From: SG8-30 sp963715485
GTDB lineage: Bacteria; Pseudomonadota; Gammaproteobacteria; Steroidobacterales; Steroidobacteraceae
Direction of reading: 5' to 3'
Assembly: GCA_963715485.1 (NCBI GenBank)
Contig: OY970244.1
Coordinates: 806,001-870,000 of the forward strand
DNA: 64,000 bases
The notes beneath the pieces were generated by a model. That model did not search any database, was not told the origin of the DNA, and saw nothing but the letters and a program-made list of their open reading frames with translations. This document shows positions 16,079 through 25,129 of the stretch, piece after piece (the stretch's first letter is position 1; each line of letters begins with the position of its first letter). The position numbers and the translations under genes were made by a program.

Positions 16079-18408
16079 TTGAAGAAACCTGCCTGGATCG
16101 TTGCGGCCCTGCTGCTGGCCGGACTGGCTGTCGTCGCCTGGATGCTGCGCGGCGGGACGGATCCGCTGGCGACCGTCGAGTCGCCGCCCGGACCGGCCAC
16201 GCCGCCGACCTACGTCGGCAGCGACGCCTGCGCCGCGTGTCACGCCGAGGAGCATTCCGCCTGGCAGTCCTCGCAGCACGCAGCAGCCATGCAGCCGGCG
16301 ACACCCGGCACCGTGCTGGCCACGTTCGACGGCACGATCCTGCGCGGCACCGACAGCGAGGCCCGCCTGCGTCGCGAGGGCGAGGCTTTCGTGGTGAATA
16401 CCGCAGGGCCGGATGGCACCACGGCCGACTTCACCGTCCGCTACACCTTCGGGCTGTACCCGCTGCAGCAGTACCTGGTCGAGTTCCCCGATGGCCGGCT
16501 GCAGTCGCTGACCATGGCCTGGGACACGCGCCCGGCGGAGCAGGGCGGGCAACGCTGGTTCGACCTGTATCCGGACCAGGACCTGCCCCCGGGCAATCCG
16601 CTGCACTGGACCGGCATCGACCAGAACTGGAATTACCAGTGCGCCGACTGTCACTCGACGAACCTGCGCAAGGGCTACGATCCCGACACCGGCCGTTTCG
16701 ACACCACCTGGTCCGAGATCCACGTGGGCTGCGAGGCCTGCCACGGGCCGGGCTCCGCTCACCTGGACTGGGCAGGGCGTGCCAGGGCCGGCGGCGCAGC
16801 GGAGGGCGGCGACATGGGCCTGGTCGCGCAACTCGACGAGCGGCGCGGCGTCACCTGGCCGATCGACCCGGCAACCGGCAACCCCGCACGCTCGGCGCCG
16901 CGCGGGAGTTCGCGCGAGATCGAAGTCTGCGCGCGCTGCCATGCGCGCCGCGGGCAGTTCTCGGACGATCACGCGGCAGGTGAGCCGTTCCTCGACGCCT
17001 TTCGCCCGGCGCTGATCGAGCCCGGCCTGTACTGGCCGGACGGACAGATGCGCGACGAGGTGTACAACTACGGCTCGTTCCTCATCAGCCGGATGGCCGC
17101 CGCCGGCGTGACCTGCAGCGACTGCCATGAGCCGCACGGCGGCGCGCTGCGCGCTCCCGGGAACGCCGTCTGCGCACAGTGCCACCTGGCGGAGAAGTTC
17201 GACGCACCGGCGCATCACCACCACGAACAGGATCGGCGGGCGCGCAGTGCGCGGCCTGTCACATGCCGGCCACGACCTACATGGTGGTGGACCCGCGGCA
17301 CGACCACAGCTTCCGCATCCCGCGGCCGGATCGCAGCGTGGCCCTCGGCGTGCCCAACGCCTGCAACGCCTGCCACGAGGACCGGGATGCCGGGTGGGCC
17401 GCCGAAGCGGTGCGCGGGTGGTTTCCGCAACCGAAGCCGGGATTCCAGTATTTCGCGGAGACTTTTGCCACGGCGGATGCTGGTGATGGCCGGGCGCGGG
17501 CATCCTTGATCGCACTGGCCGAGGATGCGGCCCAGCCGCCCCTGGTGCGCGCCAGCGCGCTGGCGCGGCTGACGGGTGACGGCCGCCCCGACGTGATCGC
17601 GGCGGCGCGCAAGGGGCTGCGTGATCCCGACCCGGGCCTGCGCTTCGCCGCGGCCGATGCGCTGGCAGGTGCCGAGCCCGCCGTGATGGCGCGCGACCTT
17701 GCGCCCCTGCTGGACGACCCGATCCGGCTGGTGCGGATGTCGGCCGCACGCACGCTCGCCGGTCCCGGGGAGGCTGCGCTCGAACCCGCCGAGCGGGCAC
17801 GGTTCGAGGCAGCGCTCGGGGAGTTCATCGCCGGCCAGCGCTTCAACGCCGACCGGCCCGAGGCTCGCGTCAGCCTCGGCTCGCTGCATGCGGTGCGTGG
17901 CGACGGGACCGCTGCGGAAGCGGAATACCGCAAGGCCCTGTCCATCGACCCGTCGTTCCACCCCGCCTGGGTCAACCTCGCCGACCTGCAGCGCGCCCAG
18001 GGCAACGAGGAAGCCTCGCGCGCGACCCTGCAGGCAGGGCTGGCCGCCGTGCCCGGGGACGCGACGCTGCGCCACGCGCTGGGCCTGTCGCTCGCGCGAA
18101 GCGGCGAGCTGCCCGCTGCGCTGAAGGAGCTCGAGGCGGCCGCCCGGGGGGCGCCGGAGAGCGCCCGCTATACCTACGTGTATGCCATTGCGCTGCATTC
18201 GGCGGGGCGCGAGCAGGCGGCGATCAGCGAGCTGGAGCGGGGCCTGGCGCAGCATCCGGCCAACCGCGAGTACCTCATGACGCTCGCCAGCATCCACCTC
18301 GACGCCGGGCGCCAGGACGAGGCGCTGCAGTACCTGGCGCAGGTCGCCCAGGCCTATCCCGGCGACCCCGACGTCGCCAGGATGCTGCAGTCGCTGCGCG
18401 GCCGGTAG
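16079..18408 (+). CDS. Octaheme c-type cytochrome with HEAT-like and TPR domains (one frame break)
   Basis: About 776 residues when repaired. An N-terminal membrane anchor or signal (residues 6-23) is followed by eight CXXCH heme sites: CAACH at 51, then CADCH, CEACH, CARCH, CSDCH, CAQCH, CAACH and CNACH. The last two lie beyond a frame break near 17231, where one base is missing. The C-terminal 300 residues hold HEAT-like helices (PLVRASALARL, GLRFAAADALAG) and then tetratricopeptide repeats (AEAEYRKALSIDPSFHPAWVNLADLQ). Such proteins are periplasmic electron carriers or multiheme reductase-like proteins; partner and substrate unknown. TTG start at 16079 with TGAGG upstream. Confidence 0.85.
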
Positions 18409-18411
18409 CGG

Positions 18412-19185
18412 CTACTGCGGTGTGCGCGTCGCGCGCACGGCCAGGGCGCCGGTCGCGGTGCGCAGTTCCAGCGAGTCGCCCTCCAGGCGGCCGGTGGCCA
18501 CCGACTCCAGCGCCTTCAGGAACTGCGTTTCCTGTTCCATGATCCCCTCGGGTCCCGCGCACATCATGCGGGTCGAAGCGGCAGCACCGAGCGTGACCGT
18601 CTCGCCGTCCTGGGAGTAACCGGCGGTGAAGCGGTTGCAGCCGGCCGAGCCGCTGGCGCGGCCGTCGCCGTCAAATGCCAGCGTGAGCGTCGTCCCCGCC
18701 AGCACGCTGACGACGGCCTGCTTGCCATTGTTGTAGCCGGTCACCCGCCAGTCCGTGCCGGCCAGGCCGGACGGCTGCGCCACGAAGGTGGCAAGGACAC
18801 GGCCGTCGTCCGCCAGCAGCACGAGGCGATCGGCCTCCCGCCGATAGGCATTGGCCGCGGTGAGCGCTGCCCTGAATGCGTCGGCACGCTCCATCACGGC
18901 CGGCTCGCAGGCCATCATCGTCGTGGCGGGTCCGGACACGAAGGCCAGCTTCGATCCCGTTGCCTGCCACTCGGCCATGTAGCGGTTGCAGCCGTCGGTT
19001 CCGGCGGCGCGGCTGCCCTCGAAGCGCAGCGTGGCGGCATGACCCGGGAGCGGGGCCTCGCCGCCGAGCGAGTCGAGCACCCAGCCGGTGCCGTTCAGGG
19101 GGCGTGCCTCAACCACGGGCTGGGCGGTCGAGCAGGCGGACAGGAACGCGGCCATCACCAGGCCGCAGAGTCGATAGCGGGTCAT
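18412..19185 (-). CDS. Lipoprotein with two META (DUF306) domains
   Basis: 257 residues. A lipoprotein signal ends in FLSAC, so the protein is probably anchored in the outer membrane or periplasm. It contains two META domains in tandem, each with the typical Trp start and CN motif: GTGWVLDSLGG with DGCNRYMAEW, then GTDWRVTGYNNGK with AGCNRFTAGY. HslJ of E. coli is a single META-domain relative linked to heat and novobiocin resistance. The gene is convergent with the cytochrome gene, three bases apart. No enzymatic role is evident. Confidence 0.86.
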   Translation of the reverse strand: MTRYRLCGLVMAAFLSACSTAQPVVEARPLNGTGWVLDSLGGEAPLPGHAATLRFEGSRAAGTDGCNRYMAEWQATGSKLAFVSGPATTMMACEPAVMERADAFRAALTAANAYRREADRLVLLADDGRVLATFVAQPSGLAGTDWRVTGYNNGKQAVVSVLAGTTLTLAFDGDGRASGSAGCNRFTAGYSQDGETVTLGAAASTRMMCAGPEGIMEQETQFLKALESVATGRLEGDSLELRTATGALAVRATRTPQ

Positions 19186-19234
19186 TTCGTGCTTCCTTTA
19201 CGTCGAGCATCGCGAGACAGACTCTAGTCGATTT

Positions 19235-20051
19235 TCAGCGCTGGCAGGCGGGACACCAGTAGGTGGAGCGCTGGCCCTGCACGCGGTGGCGGATGGGCGT
19301 GCCGCAGCGGCGGCAAGGCTCGCCCGCGCGCTCGTACACGAACAGCCGCTGGCGGAAGTAGCCGGGCAGGCCATCCGGGTTGACGTAGTCGCGCAGCGTG
19401 GTGCCACCGACGCGGATCGCCTCGCCGAGCACGTCGCGGATCGATCCTGCCAGCGCCTCCATCCGGGCCCTGCTGAGCCGCTGGGCCGCGGTGGTCGGCC
19501 GGATGCCGGCGCGGAACAGCGCCTCGCTGGCGTAGATGTTGCCGACGCCGACGACGACGGCCGCGTTCATGATGAACAGCTTGACGGCCACGCGACGTCC
19601 GCGCGCCCGGCGCCACAGGTAGTCGCCATCGAAGCCCGGCTCCAGCGGCTCCGGGCCGAGCTCTGCCAGCAGCGGATGGCGCCCGGGATCGCCTGCGGTC
19701 CACAGCAGGCAGCCGAAGCGGCGCGGGTCGTTGAAGCGCAGGATGCGTCCCGAGTCCAGGACCAGGTCCACGTGGTCGTGCGCGTACCAGCGGCGCATCG
19801 TGCTCCAGCACGCGCAGGCTGCCGGACATGCCGAGGTGCGCGATCAGCGTGCCCCCTTCGGTATCGATCAGCAGGTACTTGGCCCGGCGGCGGACGCCGG
19901 TGACCGTGCGTCCCTCGAGCGTCCTCGCGAGCCCGCGCGGGACCGGCCAGCGCAGGCGCCGCTCGCGGACGACGACGCGCGCGATGCACCGGCCCTCAAG
20001 GGAAGGCGCGATGCCGCGGCGCGTGGTCTCGACTTCCGGGAGTTCAGGCAT
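19235..20051 (-). CDS. mutM: Formamidopyrimidine-DNA glycosylase (one frame break)
   Basis: About 271 residues after repair. MutM removes oxidised purines such as 8-oxoguanine and nicks the site. The catalytic N-terminus (M)PELPEVET is intact, as are GVRRRAKYLLI (conserved lysine), LGMSGSL, NDPRRFG, the VGVGNIYASE motif and the C-terminal zinc finger CRRCGTPIRHRVQGQRSTYWC. The gene is read in two frames with the switch near 19797, just before WYAHDHVD. One surplus base would explain it. Divergent from the outer-membrane protein gene. Confidence 0.92.
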
Positions 20052-20125
20052 GGGGCGTAGCGCCGGCGATCCTCATGACGCGCTATCATACGGCGCGAGT
20101 CCAAACGAACCCCCAGGGATCCACC

Positions 20126-20884
20126 ATGCGACCGAACGGAAAATTGCTGCTGTTGACGAGCCTCGCGCTGGCCGCGCCGTTTGCGCCTGCGCACGCGGAA
20201 GACGGCTGGGACCACACGGTGTTCATCTATGGCATGGGCGCGGCCATCGACGGCAAGGCGCAGCTTGGTCCGCTCGAGGTGGACGTGGACGTCAGCATCT
20301 CGGACCTGTTCGACGCGCTGGAATTCGGCGCCATGGCAGCCTACCGCGCTGACAACGGCACCTGGTCGTACACCGTGGACGCCACGTTCATGGCCCTCGG
20401 CGGCGCGTCGAAGAGCGAGAGCGGCAACGTGCTGGGCAAGCTGGACGTGGACCAGCTGACGCTCATGGGGACCGTCGGCCGGCGCGTGACGCCGAACCTC
20501 GAGGCACTGTTCAGCCTCGCCTACTTCGACCTGTCGACCAAGCTGGAGGTCACGACCACCAACCCGCTGACCGGGGAAACGACCACCCGCCGGGCCGGCA
20601 AGGACCCCAGCTGGGTCGATCCGTTGGTCGGGCTGCAGTTCACCGCGCCGCTCGGCGAGCGCTGGCGGCTGGGCCTGCGCGGCGACATCGGCGGCTTCGG
20701 GGTGGGTTCGGACCTGTCGTACCAGGCCCTGGCCACCCTGCGCTGGGAAGTGAACGACAAGGTCGGTCTCTTCTTCGGTTATCGCCTGATCTCGTTCGAC
20801 TATGAGGATGGCAAGGACCTGAAGTACGAGCGCTACGACCTGACGGAGCAGGGCCCGCTGATCGGTGTCGGAATCAGCTTCTGA
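20126..20884 (+). CDS. Outer-membrane beta-barrel-like protein
   Basis: 252 residues with a signal peptide (SLALAAPFAPAHAEDGW) and a body of alternating amphipathic strands ending in phenylalanine (GPLIGVGISF), the usual mark of an outer-membrane barrel recognised by the BAM machinery. Pattern suggests 8-10 strands. It resembles small OmpW/MipA-like barrels only in general shape; I do not recognise the family. ATG at 20126 is inside the longer open frame and begins the signal peptide. A TATCAT hexamer at 20084-20089 could be its -10 box. Confidence 0.75.
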   Translation: MRPNGKLLLLTSLALAAPFAPAHAEDGWDHTVFIYGMGAAIDGKAQLGPLEVDVDVSISDLFDALEFGAMAAYRADNGTWSYTVDATFMALGGASKSESGNVLGKLDVDQLTLMGTVGRRVTPNLEALFSLAYFDLSTKLEVTTTNPLTGETTTRRAGKDPSWVDPLVGLQFTAPLGERWRLGLRGDIGGFGVGSDLSYQALATLRWEVNDKVGLFFGYRLISFDYEDGKDLKYERYDLTEQGPLIGVGISF

Positions 20885-20924
20885 CGAGCCGGCCGCGAAT
20901 CGCGCGCCAGGGTCCGGAAAAGCG

Positions 20925-20948
20925 AAGGCCCGTCATTCGACGGGCCTT
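20925..20948. terminator. Bidirectional rho-independent terminator
   Basis: AAGGCCCGTC (20925-20934), ATTC loop, GACGGGCCTT (20939-20948). The minus strand continues into TTTT, serving the rpmB-rpmG unit; the plus strand continues CTTGATG, serving the outer-membrane protein gene. The two genes converge here. Confidence 0.8.
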
Positions 20949-20977
20949 CTTGATGTCGGGCGGAAGCGGCAGGACGC

Positions 20978-21133
20978 TTACTTGATCTTGCCTTCCTTGT
21001 ACTTCACGTGCTTGCGCACCACCGGGTCGAACTTGCTGACCTCCATCTTCTCGGGATGCAGGCGCTTGTTCTTGGTGGTGGTGTAGAAGTGGCCGGTACC
21101 GGCTGTCGAGACGAGCTTGATCTTGTCACGCAT
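20978..21133 (-). CDS. rpmG: 50S ribosomal protein L33
   Basis: 51 residues: MRDKIKLVSTAGTGHFYTTT, then KNKRLHPEKMEVSKFDPVVRK. This is the cysteine-free L33 form used by most proteobacteria. It is 13 bases downstream of rpmB, the conserved gene pair. The gene ends before a strong bidirectional terminator. Confidence 0.96.
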   Translation of the reverse strand: MRDKIKLVSTAGTGHFYTTTKNKRLHPEKMEVSKFDPVVRKHVKYKEGKIK

Positions 21134-21146
21134 GGTTGCGATCTCC

Positions 21147-21383
21147 TCAGACGTGCTGGCCGGCGGCGCGCAGCTCGGCGACCACCTTCTCGATGCCCTT
21201 CTTCTCGATGGTGCGCATGCCGTGGGTCGAGACCTTCAGCGTCACCCAGCGCTTCTCTTCCTCCAGCCAGAAACGCTGCGTGTGCAGGTTCGGCAGGAAG
21301 CGGCGGCGCTTCTTGATGTTCGAATGCGACACCTTGTTGCCGGTCATGGGGCCCTTGCCGGTGACCTGACAGACTCGGGACAT
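21147..21383 (-). CDS. rpmB: 50S ribosomal protein L28
   Basis: 78 residues with the family pattern MSRVCQVTGKGPMTGNKVSH, SNIKKRRRFLPNLHTQRFW and the C-terminal GIEKVVAELRAAG. It is a component of the large ribosomal subunit, co-transcribed with rpmG and followed upstream by radC in the order typical for gammaproteobacteria. ATG at 21383; longer in-frame openings upstream lie in the promoter. Confidence 0.97.
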   Translation of the reverse strand: MSRVCQVTGKGPMTGNKVSHSNIKKRRRFLPNLHTQRFWLEEEKRWVTLKVSTHGMRTIEKKGIEKVVAELRAAGQHV

Positions 21384-21444
21384 GATCTTTTCTCCGAAAT
21401 CACTGGCGCCAGCCAACCGGGCGGACGCCGCCAAAGAGCCGCGT

Positions 21445-21473
21445 ATTAAACCAGCCCTGCACAGCCAAGGCAA
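21445..21473 (-). promoter_or_regulatory. Candidate sigma-70 promoter of rpmB-rpmG
   Basis: On the minus strand TTGCCT (21468-21473) is separated by 17 bases from TTTAAT (21445-21450), followed by ACGCG. This is the best promoter match in the rpmB leader and would give a leader of about 55 bases. Further upstream an 8-bp inverted repeat (GCCAGGGA at 21480-21487 and TCCCTGGC at 21530-21537) brackets the A+T-rich ACAAGTTAG region. Confidence 0.5.
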
Positions 21474-21661
21474 GCGGGTGCCAGGGACGCTCGCTGAGGG
21501 CTCGATCCGCTAACTTGTTGATTTTAGACTCCCTGGCGGTCGTTTCTACCCGGCTGCTGTCATTCAGGTGCTCCAGACCCACCCATTGAGGCCCGGCAAT
21601 CCCCGCCGGGTTGGGCCTGCGCTGTGCTGCGCTGGGCCCGGCGGGCGAGGCGTTCCAGCCG

Positions 21662-22336
21662 CTACACCACGCCGCGCTCGGCCAGCGACGTGCAGGCGCC
21701 GTCGCCCACGATCAGGTGATCCAGCACGCGGATGTCCACCAGCGCCAGCGCATCGCGCAGGCGGACGGTGATGATCTCGTCGGCGTGGCTCGGCTCGGCC
21801 ACCCCTGAGGGATGGTTGTGGGCCAGGATCACGGAGGCGGCATTGCGGGCGAGGGCCTGCTTGACCACCTCGCGAGGGTGCACGCTCGCCCCGTCCACCG
21901 TGCCCCGGAACAGCTCCTCGAAGCTGATCAGGCGGTGACGCGTGTCGAGGAACAGGCAGCAGAACACCTCGTGATCCCGGTCGCGCAGGCGCGCGATGAG
22001 GAAGTCGCGCGCGGCGCGCGGGCTGGCCAGCAGCGGGCCCTGCCGCAGCCGCTCGAGGTGATGGCGGCGCACGAGTTCCAGCGCCGCCTGCAGCTCGGCC
22101 CAGCGCGTCGGGCCGATTCCCGGGTGCCGGCACACCGCCTCGCGCCCCGCGGACAGCAGGCCGCGCAACGAGCCGAAGCGCAGCAGCAGCGAACGGGCCA
22201 GGTCCAGTGCGTTGACCCCGCGGTGGCCGTGACGCAGCAGCACCGCGAGCAGCTCGGCCTCGGTCAGGGTCTCCGGCCCGCCCTGCAGCAGCTTCTCCCG
22301 CGGCCGCTCGGCCGCCGGCCAGTCACGGATCAGCAT
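21662..22336 (-). CDS. radC: RadC family JAMM/MPN+ protein
   Basis: 224 residues. N-terminal helix-hairpin-helix-like region (MLIRDWPAAERPREKLL, ELLAVLLRHG) and C-terminal JAB/MPN domain with the metal motif HNHPSG...D (SVILAHNHPSGVAEPSHAD) and EELFRGTVDGA. RadC is widespread; despite its name a DNA-repair role is not confirmed. ATG at 22336. Placed between the rpmBG unit and coaBC, as in many gammaproteobacteria. Confidence 0.93.
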   Translation of the reverse strand: MLIRDWPAAERPREKLLQGGPETLTEAELLAVLLRHGHRGVNALDLARSLLLRFGSLRGLLSAGREAVCRHPGIGPTRWAELQAALELVRRHHLERLRQGPLLASPRAARDFLIARLRDRDHEVFCCLFLDTRHRLISFEELFRGTVDGASVHPREVVKQALARNAASVILAHNHPSGVAEPSHADEIITVRLRDALALVDIRVLDHLIVGDGACTSLAERGVV

Positions 22337-22449
22337 CGCCGGGTTCCTCCTCGGCGGGGATTGTCGTCGCGCGGCTGCGCGACCGGCGATGCCGAAACGA
22401 ACGCAAACGGCGAGAAAGGCATGTGCCCAGAACCCGTGGTGATGGTGTG

Positions 22450-22486
22450 TTGGTGTCGGGCAGGCTGCGTGGGGATAATGGCCGCA
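22450..22486 (+). promoter_or_regulatory. Candidate coaBC promoter giving a leaderless transcript
   Basis: TTGGTG (22450-22455), 18 bases, GATAAT (22474-22479). A start site seven bases on falls on the coaBC ATG at 22486, and no clear ribosome binding site fits between them. This suggests a leaderless mRNA. Confidence 0.4.
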
Positions 22487-23712
22487 TGAGCGAGCCACGC
22501 GCCCCCCGCATCCTGCTCGGCGTGACCGGCGGGATCGCGGCCTACAAGAGCCCGGACCTGGTGCGCCGCCTGCGCGAGCGCGGCGCCGAGGTGCAGGTCG
22601 TGATGACGGAAGGCGCGAAGCAGTTCGTCACGCCGCTGACCTTCCAGGCCGTGTCGGGCCGCGAGGTGCGCGACTCGCTGTGGGACCGCGAGGCGGAGGC
22701 GGCCATGGGTCACATCGAGCTGGCGCGCTGGGCCGATGCGGTGCTCGTCGCGCCGGCCACGGCCGAGTTCCTGGCGAAGCTGACCCAGGGCCGTGCCGAC
22801 GACCTGCTGACCACCCTGTGCCTGGCGTCGGCCTCGCCGGTGCAGGTCGCGCCCGCGATGAACCAGCAGATGTGGGCCAACCCGGCGACCCAGTCCAATG
22901 TCGAGGCACTGCGCAGCCGCGGCGTGTCGATCCTCGGTCCCGGTCGCGGCGACCAGGCCTGCGGCGAGACGGGCGAGGGCCGGATGCTGGAGCCGGCGGA
23001 GCTGGCGAGGCTGGTGCTGGCCGGTCTTTCGGCGGCGCGGCCGCTGGCGGGCATGAAGGTCGTGGTGAGCGCCGGTCCGACGCGCGAGGCCATCGATCCC
23101 GTGCGCTTCATCAGCAACCGCAGCTCGGGGAAGATGGGTTATGCGGTGGCCCAGGCGGCGCGCGAGGCCGGGGCCGAGGTGATCCTGGTCTCCGGCCCGG
23201 TGGCGCTGCCGGCGCCGGCCGGCGTGACGCGGGTCTGGGCGGAGAGCGCGCGGCAGATGCAGGAGGCCGTGCACGCGGCGCTCGAGGGGGCGGACGTGTA
23301 CATCGGCACCGCGGCCGTCGCCGACTACCAGCCGGCCGAGGTGGCCGCGCAGAAGATCAAGAAGCGCTCCGATACGATGACGTTGGAGCTGGTCCGCGCG
23401 CCCGACATCCTGGCCTCCGTCGCGGCACGGCCGGACCGGCCATTCGTGGTCGGCTTTGCTGCCGAGACCCAGGACGTGGAGACGAACGCCCGGGCCAAGC
23501 TGGAGGGCAAGCGGCTGGACATGATCGCGGCCAATCGCGTCGGTGAGGGCGTCGCCTTCGACCAGGACGAGAACGCGCTGCTGCTCCTGTGGCCAGGCGG
23601 GCGCGAGGAACTGGCCAGCTGCGGCAAGCTGGAACTGGCGCGCAGGCTGGTCGAGCGCATCGCTGTCGCTGTCGCGGTCCGCGACCGGGCCGCGGTGCGC
23701 GCGGGCGGCTGA
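22486..23712 (+). CDS. coaBC: Bifunctional phosphopantothenoylcysteine synthetase/decarboxylase
   Basis: 408 residues. The N-terminal CoaC part is an FMN-dependent decarboxylase (LGVTGGIAAYKS, the conserved His in MGHIELARWAD, APAMNQQMW, and the Cys-bearing lid DQACGETGEGRM). The C-terminal CoaB part is the CTP-dependent ligase (VVSAGPTREAIDPVRFISNR, SSGKMGYAVAQAA, AAVADYQPAE, KIKK). Together they make 4'-phosphopantetheine on the way to coenzyme A. Intact frame. dut follows after 20 bases, the conserved coaBC-dut pair. Confidence 0.96.
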   Translation: MSEPRAPRILLGVTGGIAAYKSPDLVRRLRERGAEVQVVMTEGAKQFVTPLTFQAVSGREVRDSLWDREAEAAMGHIELARWADAVLVAPATAEFLAKLTQGRADDLLTTLCLASASPVQVAPAMNQQMWANPATQSNVEALRSRGVSILGPGRGDQACGETGEGRMLEPAELARLVLAGLSAARPLAGMKVVVSAGPTREAIDPVRFISNRSSGKMGYAVAQAAREAGAEVILVSGPVALPAPAGVTRVWAESARQMQEAVHAALEGADVYIGTAAVADYQPAEVAAQKIKKRSDTMTLELVRAPDILASVAARPDRPFVVGFAAETQDVETNARAKLEGKRLDMIAANRVGEGVAFDQDENALLLLWPGGREELASCGKLELARRLVERIAVAVAVRDRAAVRAGG

Positions 23713-23732
23713 ACGAGGGGAAGGGGTAGGGC

Positions 23733-24188
23733 GTGCATCGACTCAAGGTGAAGATCCTCGATCCGAGGATCGGCGACTCGATTGCGCTGCCGGCCCACGC
23801 GAGCGACGGCTCCGCCGGCCTCGACCTGCGGGCCTGCCTCGACGAGCCGCTGCTGCTGGAACCGGGACAGGCGCACCTGGTTCCCACTGGCCTCGCCATT
23901 CACCTGGACGACCCGGGGCTGGCGGCGATGCTGCTGCCGCGATCGGGACTGGGCCACAAGCACGGCGTCGTGCTCGGCAACCTGGTCGGGTTGATCGATT
24001 CCGATTACCAGGGCCAGGTGATGGTCTCGGCCTGGAACCGGGGCGCCCATCCGTACACCATCCAGCCGGGTGAACGCATTGCACAGATGGTCATCGTCCC
24101 GGTCGTGCAGGCGGCGCTGGAGATCGTGGACGACTTCGAGGAGACGGTGCGCGGCGCGGGCGGCTTTGGCAGTTCCGGGAAGGTCTAG
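23733..24188 (+). CDS. dut: Deoxyuridine 5'-triphosphate nucleotidohydrolase
   Basis: 151 residues, GTG start. dUTPase splits dUTP to dUMP and pyrophosphate, keeping uracil out of DNA and feeding dTMP synthesis. The five family motifs are visible: SDGSAGLDLRA, LPRSGLGHKHGVVLGNLVG, IDSDYQGQVMV, the GERIAQMVIVPV strand and the C-terminal GAGGFGSSGKV arm that closes over the active site of the trimer. Downstream of coaBC in one operon. Confidence 0.96.
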   Translation: MHRLKVKILDPRIGDSIALPAHASDGSAGLDLRACLDEPLLLEPGQAHLVPTGLAIHLDDPGLAAMLLPRSGLGHKHGVVLGNLVGLIDSDYQGQVMVSAWNRGAHPYTIQPGERIAQMVIVPVVQAALEIVDDFEETVRGAGGFGSSGKV

Positions 24189-24243
24189 GAAGGGACTGGC
24201 GCGCAACTGCCCTCGACGCGCAACGCGAACGCCGTGTGTCGGA

Positions 24244-24268
24244 CCCGGCCGGCGGGTCGCCGGCCGGG
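24244..24268. terminator. GC-rich hairpin between convergent dut and SDR genes
   Basis: CCCGGCCGGCG (24244-24254), three bases, CGCCGGCCGGG (24258-24268): an 11-bp perfect stem. No T-run follows on either strand, so termination efficiency is uncertain, but its place between two converging genes fits a shared terminator. Confidence 0.5.
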
Positions 24269-24275
24269 CGGCGGA

Positions 24276-25022
24276 TTACCAGGGAATCGGGTTGCCCTTG
24301 AAGTCGAAGAAGCGGCCATTGTCGGCCGGCTGCAGTTTCTCGATGACGGTAATCAGCCCGCTCACGCTTTCCTCGGGCGAGTAGGTCGCGTTCGACCCGC
24401 CCATGTCGGTCCGCACCCAGCCTGGGTGCAGCACCACGCAGACGAAGCCTTCCTGGCCCAGCTCCGCGCTGAGGATCTTGTTGACCTGGTTCAGCCCAGC
24501 CTTGCTGGTCCGGTAGGCGTACCAGCGGCCGTTGGAGTTCTCGATGCTGCCGAGCTGCGAGGACATGTTGGCGACGATCTTGCCCTTGCCCTGGCGCAGG
24601 TTGGGCAGCAGCGCCTGGACGACCCGCAGCGGCCCGAGCGTGTTCACGGCGAACGTCCGCTCCATGAGCCCGAAATCGACGGTGCCGACGCTCACGTCGC
24701 TGCGTTCGAAGATGCCGGCGTTGTTCACCAGGATGTCGATGGGCACCCCGTCCAGGCGTCGTGCCAGGGCAGCGACACTGGCCGCATCCGCTACGTCGAG
24801 CTGCTCGACGCGCTTCGCCACCGCCGACAGCTCCTTTGCGTCGGCGGGATCGCGCGCCGTGCCGATGACCGTGTAGCCCTTGGCCGAGAACTGCCGTGCG
24901 TACTCCAGCCCGATGCCACGGTTCGCCCCGGTGACCAGTACCGTCGGGGAATCGTTCGCGGCCGCGGTGCCGCAGAGGGTGCCGGAGAGGACGGCAAGGA
25001 AGATGACCAGGAAACGCATCAT
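24276..25022 (-). CDS. Short-chain dehydrogenase/reductase with N-terminal signal peptide
   Basis: 248 residues. After a clear signal peptide (RFLVIFLAVLSGTLCGTAAA) comes a complete SDR domain: TGANRGIGLEYARQF cofactor loop, LDVADA, NNAGIF, the catalytic Ser in NMSSQLGS and Tyr/Lys in YAYRTSKAG. It resembles C-factor/CsgA-like SDRs. Classical SDRs need NAD(P)H and are cytosolic; export would be unusual, though the hydrophobic segment may only tether it to the membrane. ATG at 25022 with GGAG five bases upstream supports the start that includes the signal. Confidence 0.83.
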   Translation of the reverse strand: MMRFLVIFLAVLSGTLCGTAAANDSPTVLVTGANRGIGLEYARQFSAKGYTVIGTARDPADAKELSAVAKRVEQLDVADAASVAALARRLDGVPIDILVNNAGIFERSDVSVGTVDFGLMERTFAVNTLGPLRVVQALLPNLRQGKGKIVANMSSQLGSIENSNGRWYAYRTSKAGLNQVNKILSAELGQEGFVCVVLHPGWVRTDMGGSNATYSPEESVSGLITVIEKLQPADNGRFFDFKGNPIPW

Positions 25023-25129
25023 GTCGACTCCATGGGTGGCGCCGCGCGGTGCGGCCGCTTCCGATGGGTAAGCGTTACCTGTCCGGGAGCCGTGACGCAA
25101 GCCTCCTGCCGCCTGAGGCGGGTGGCCCC

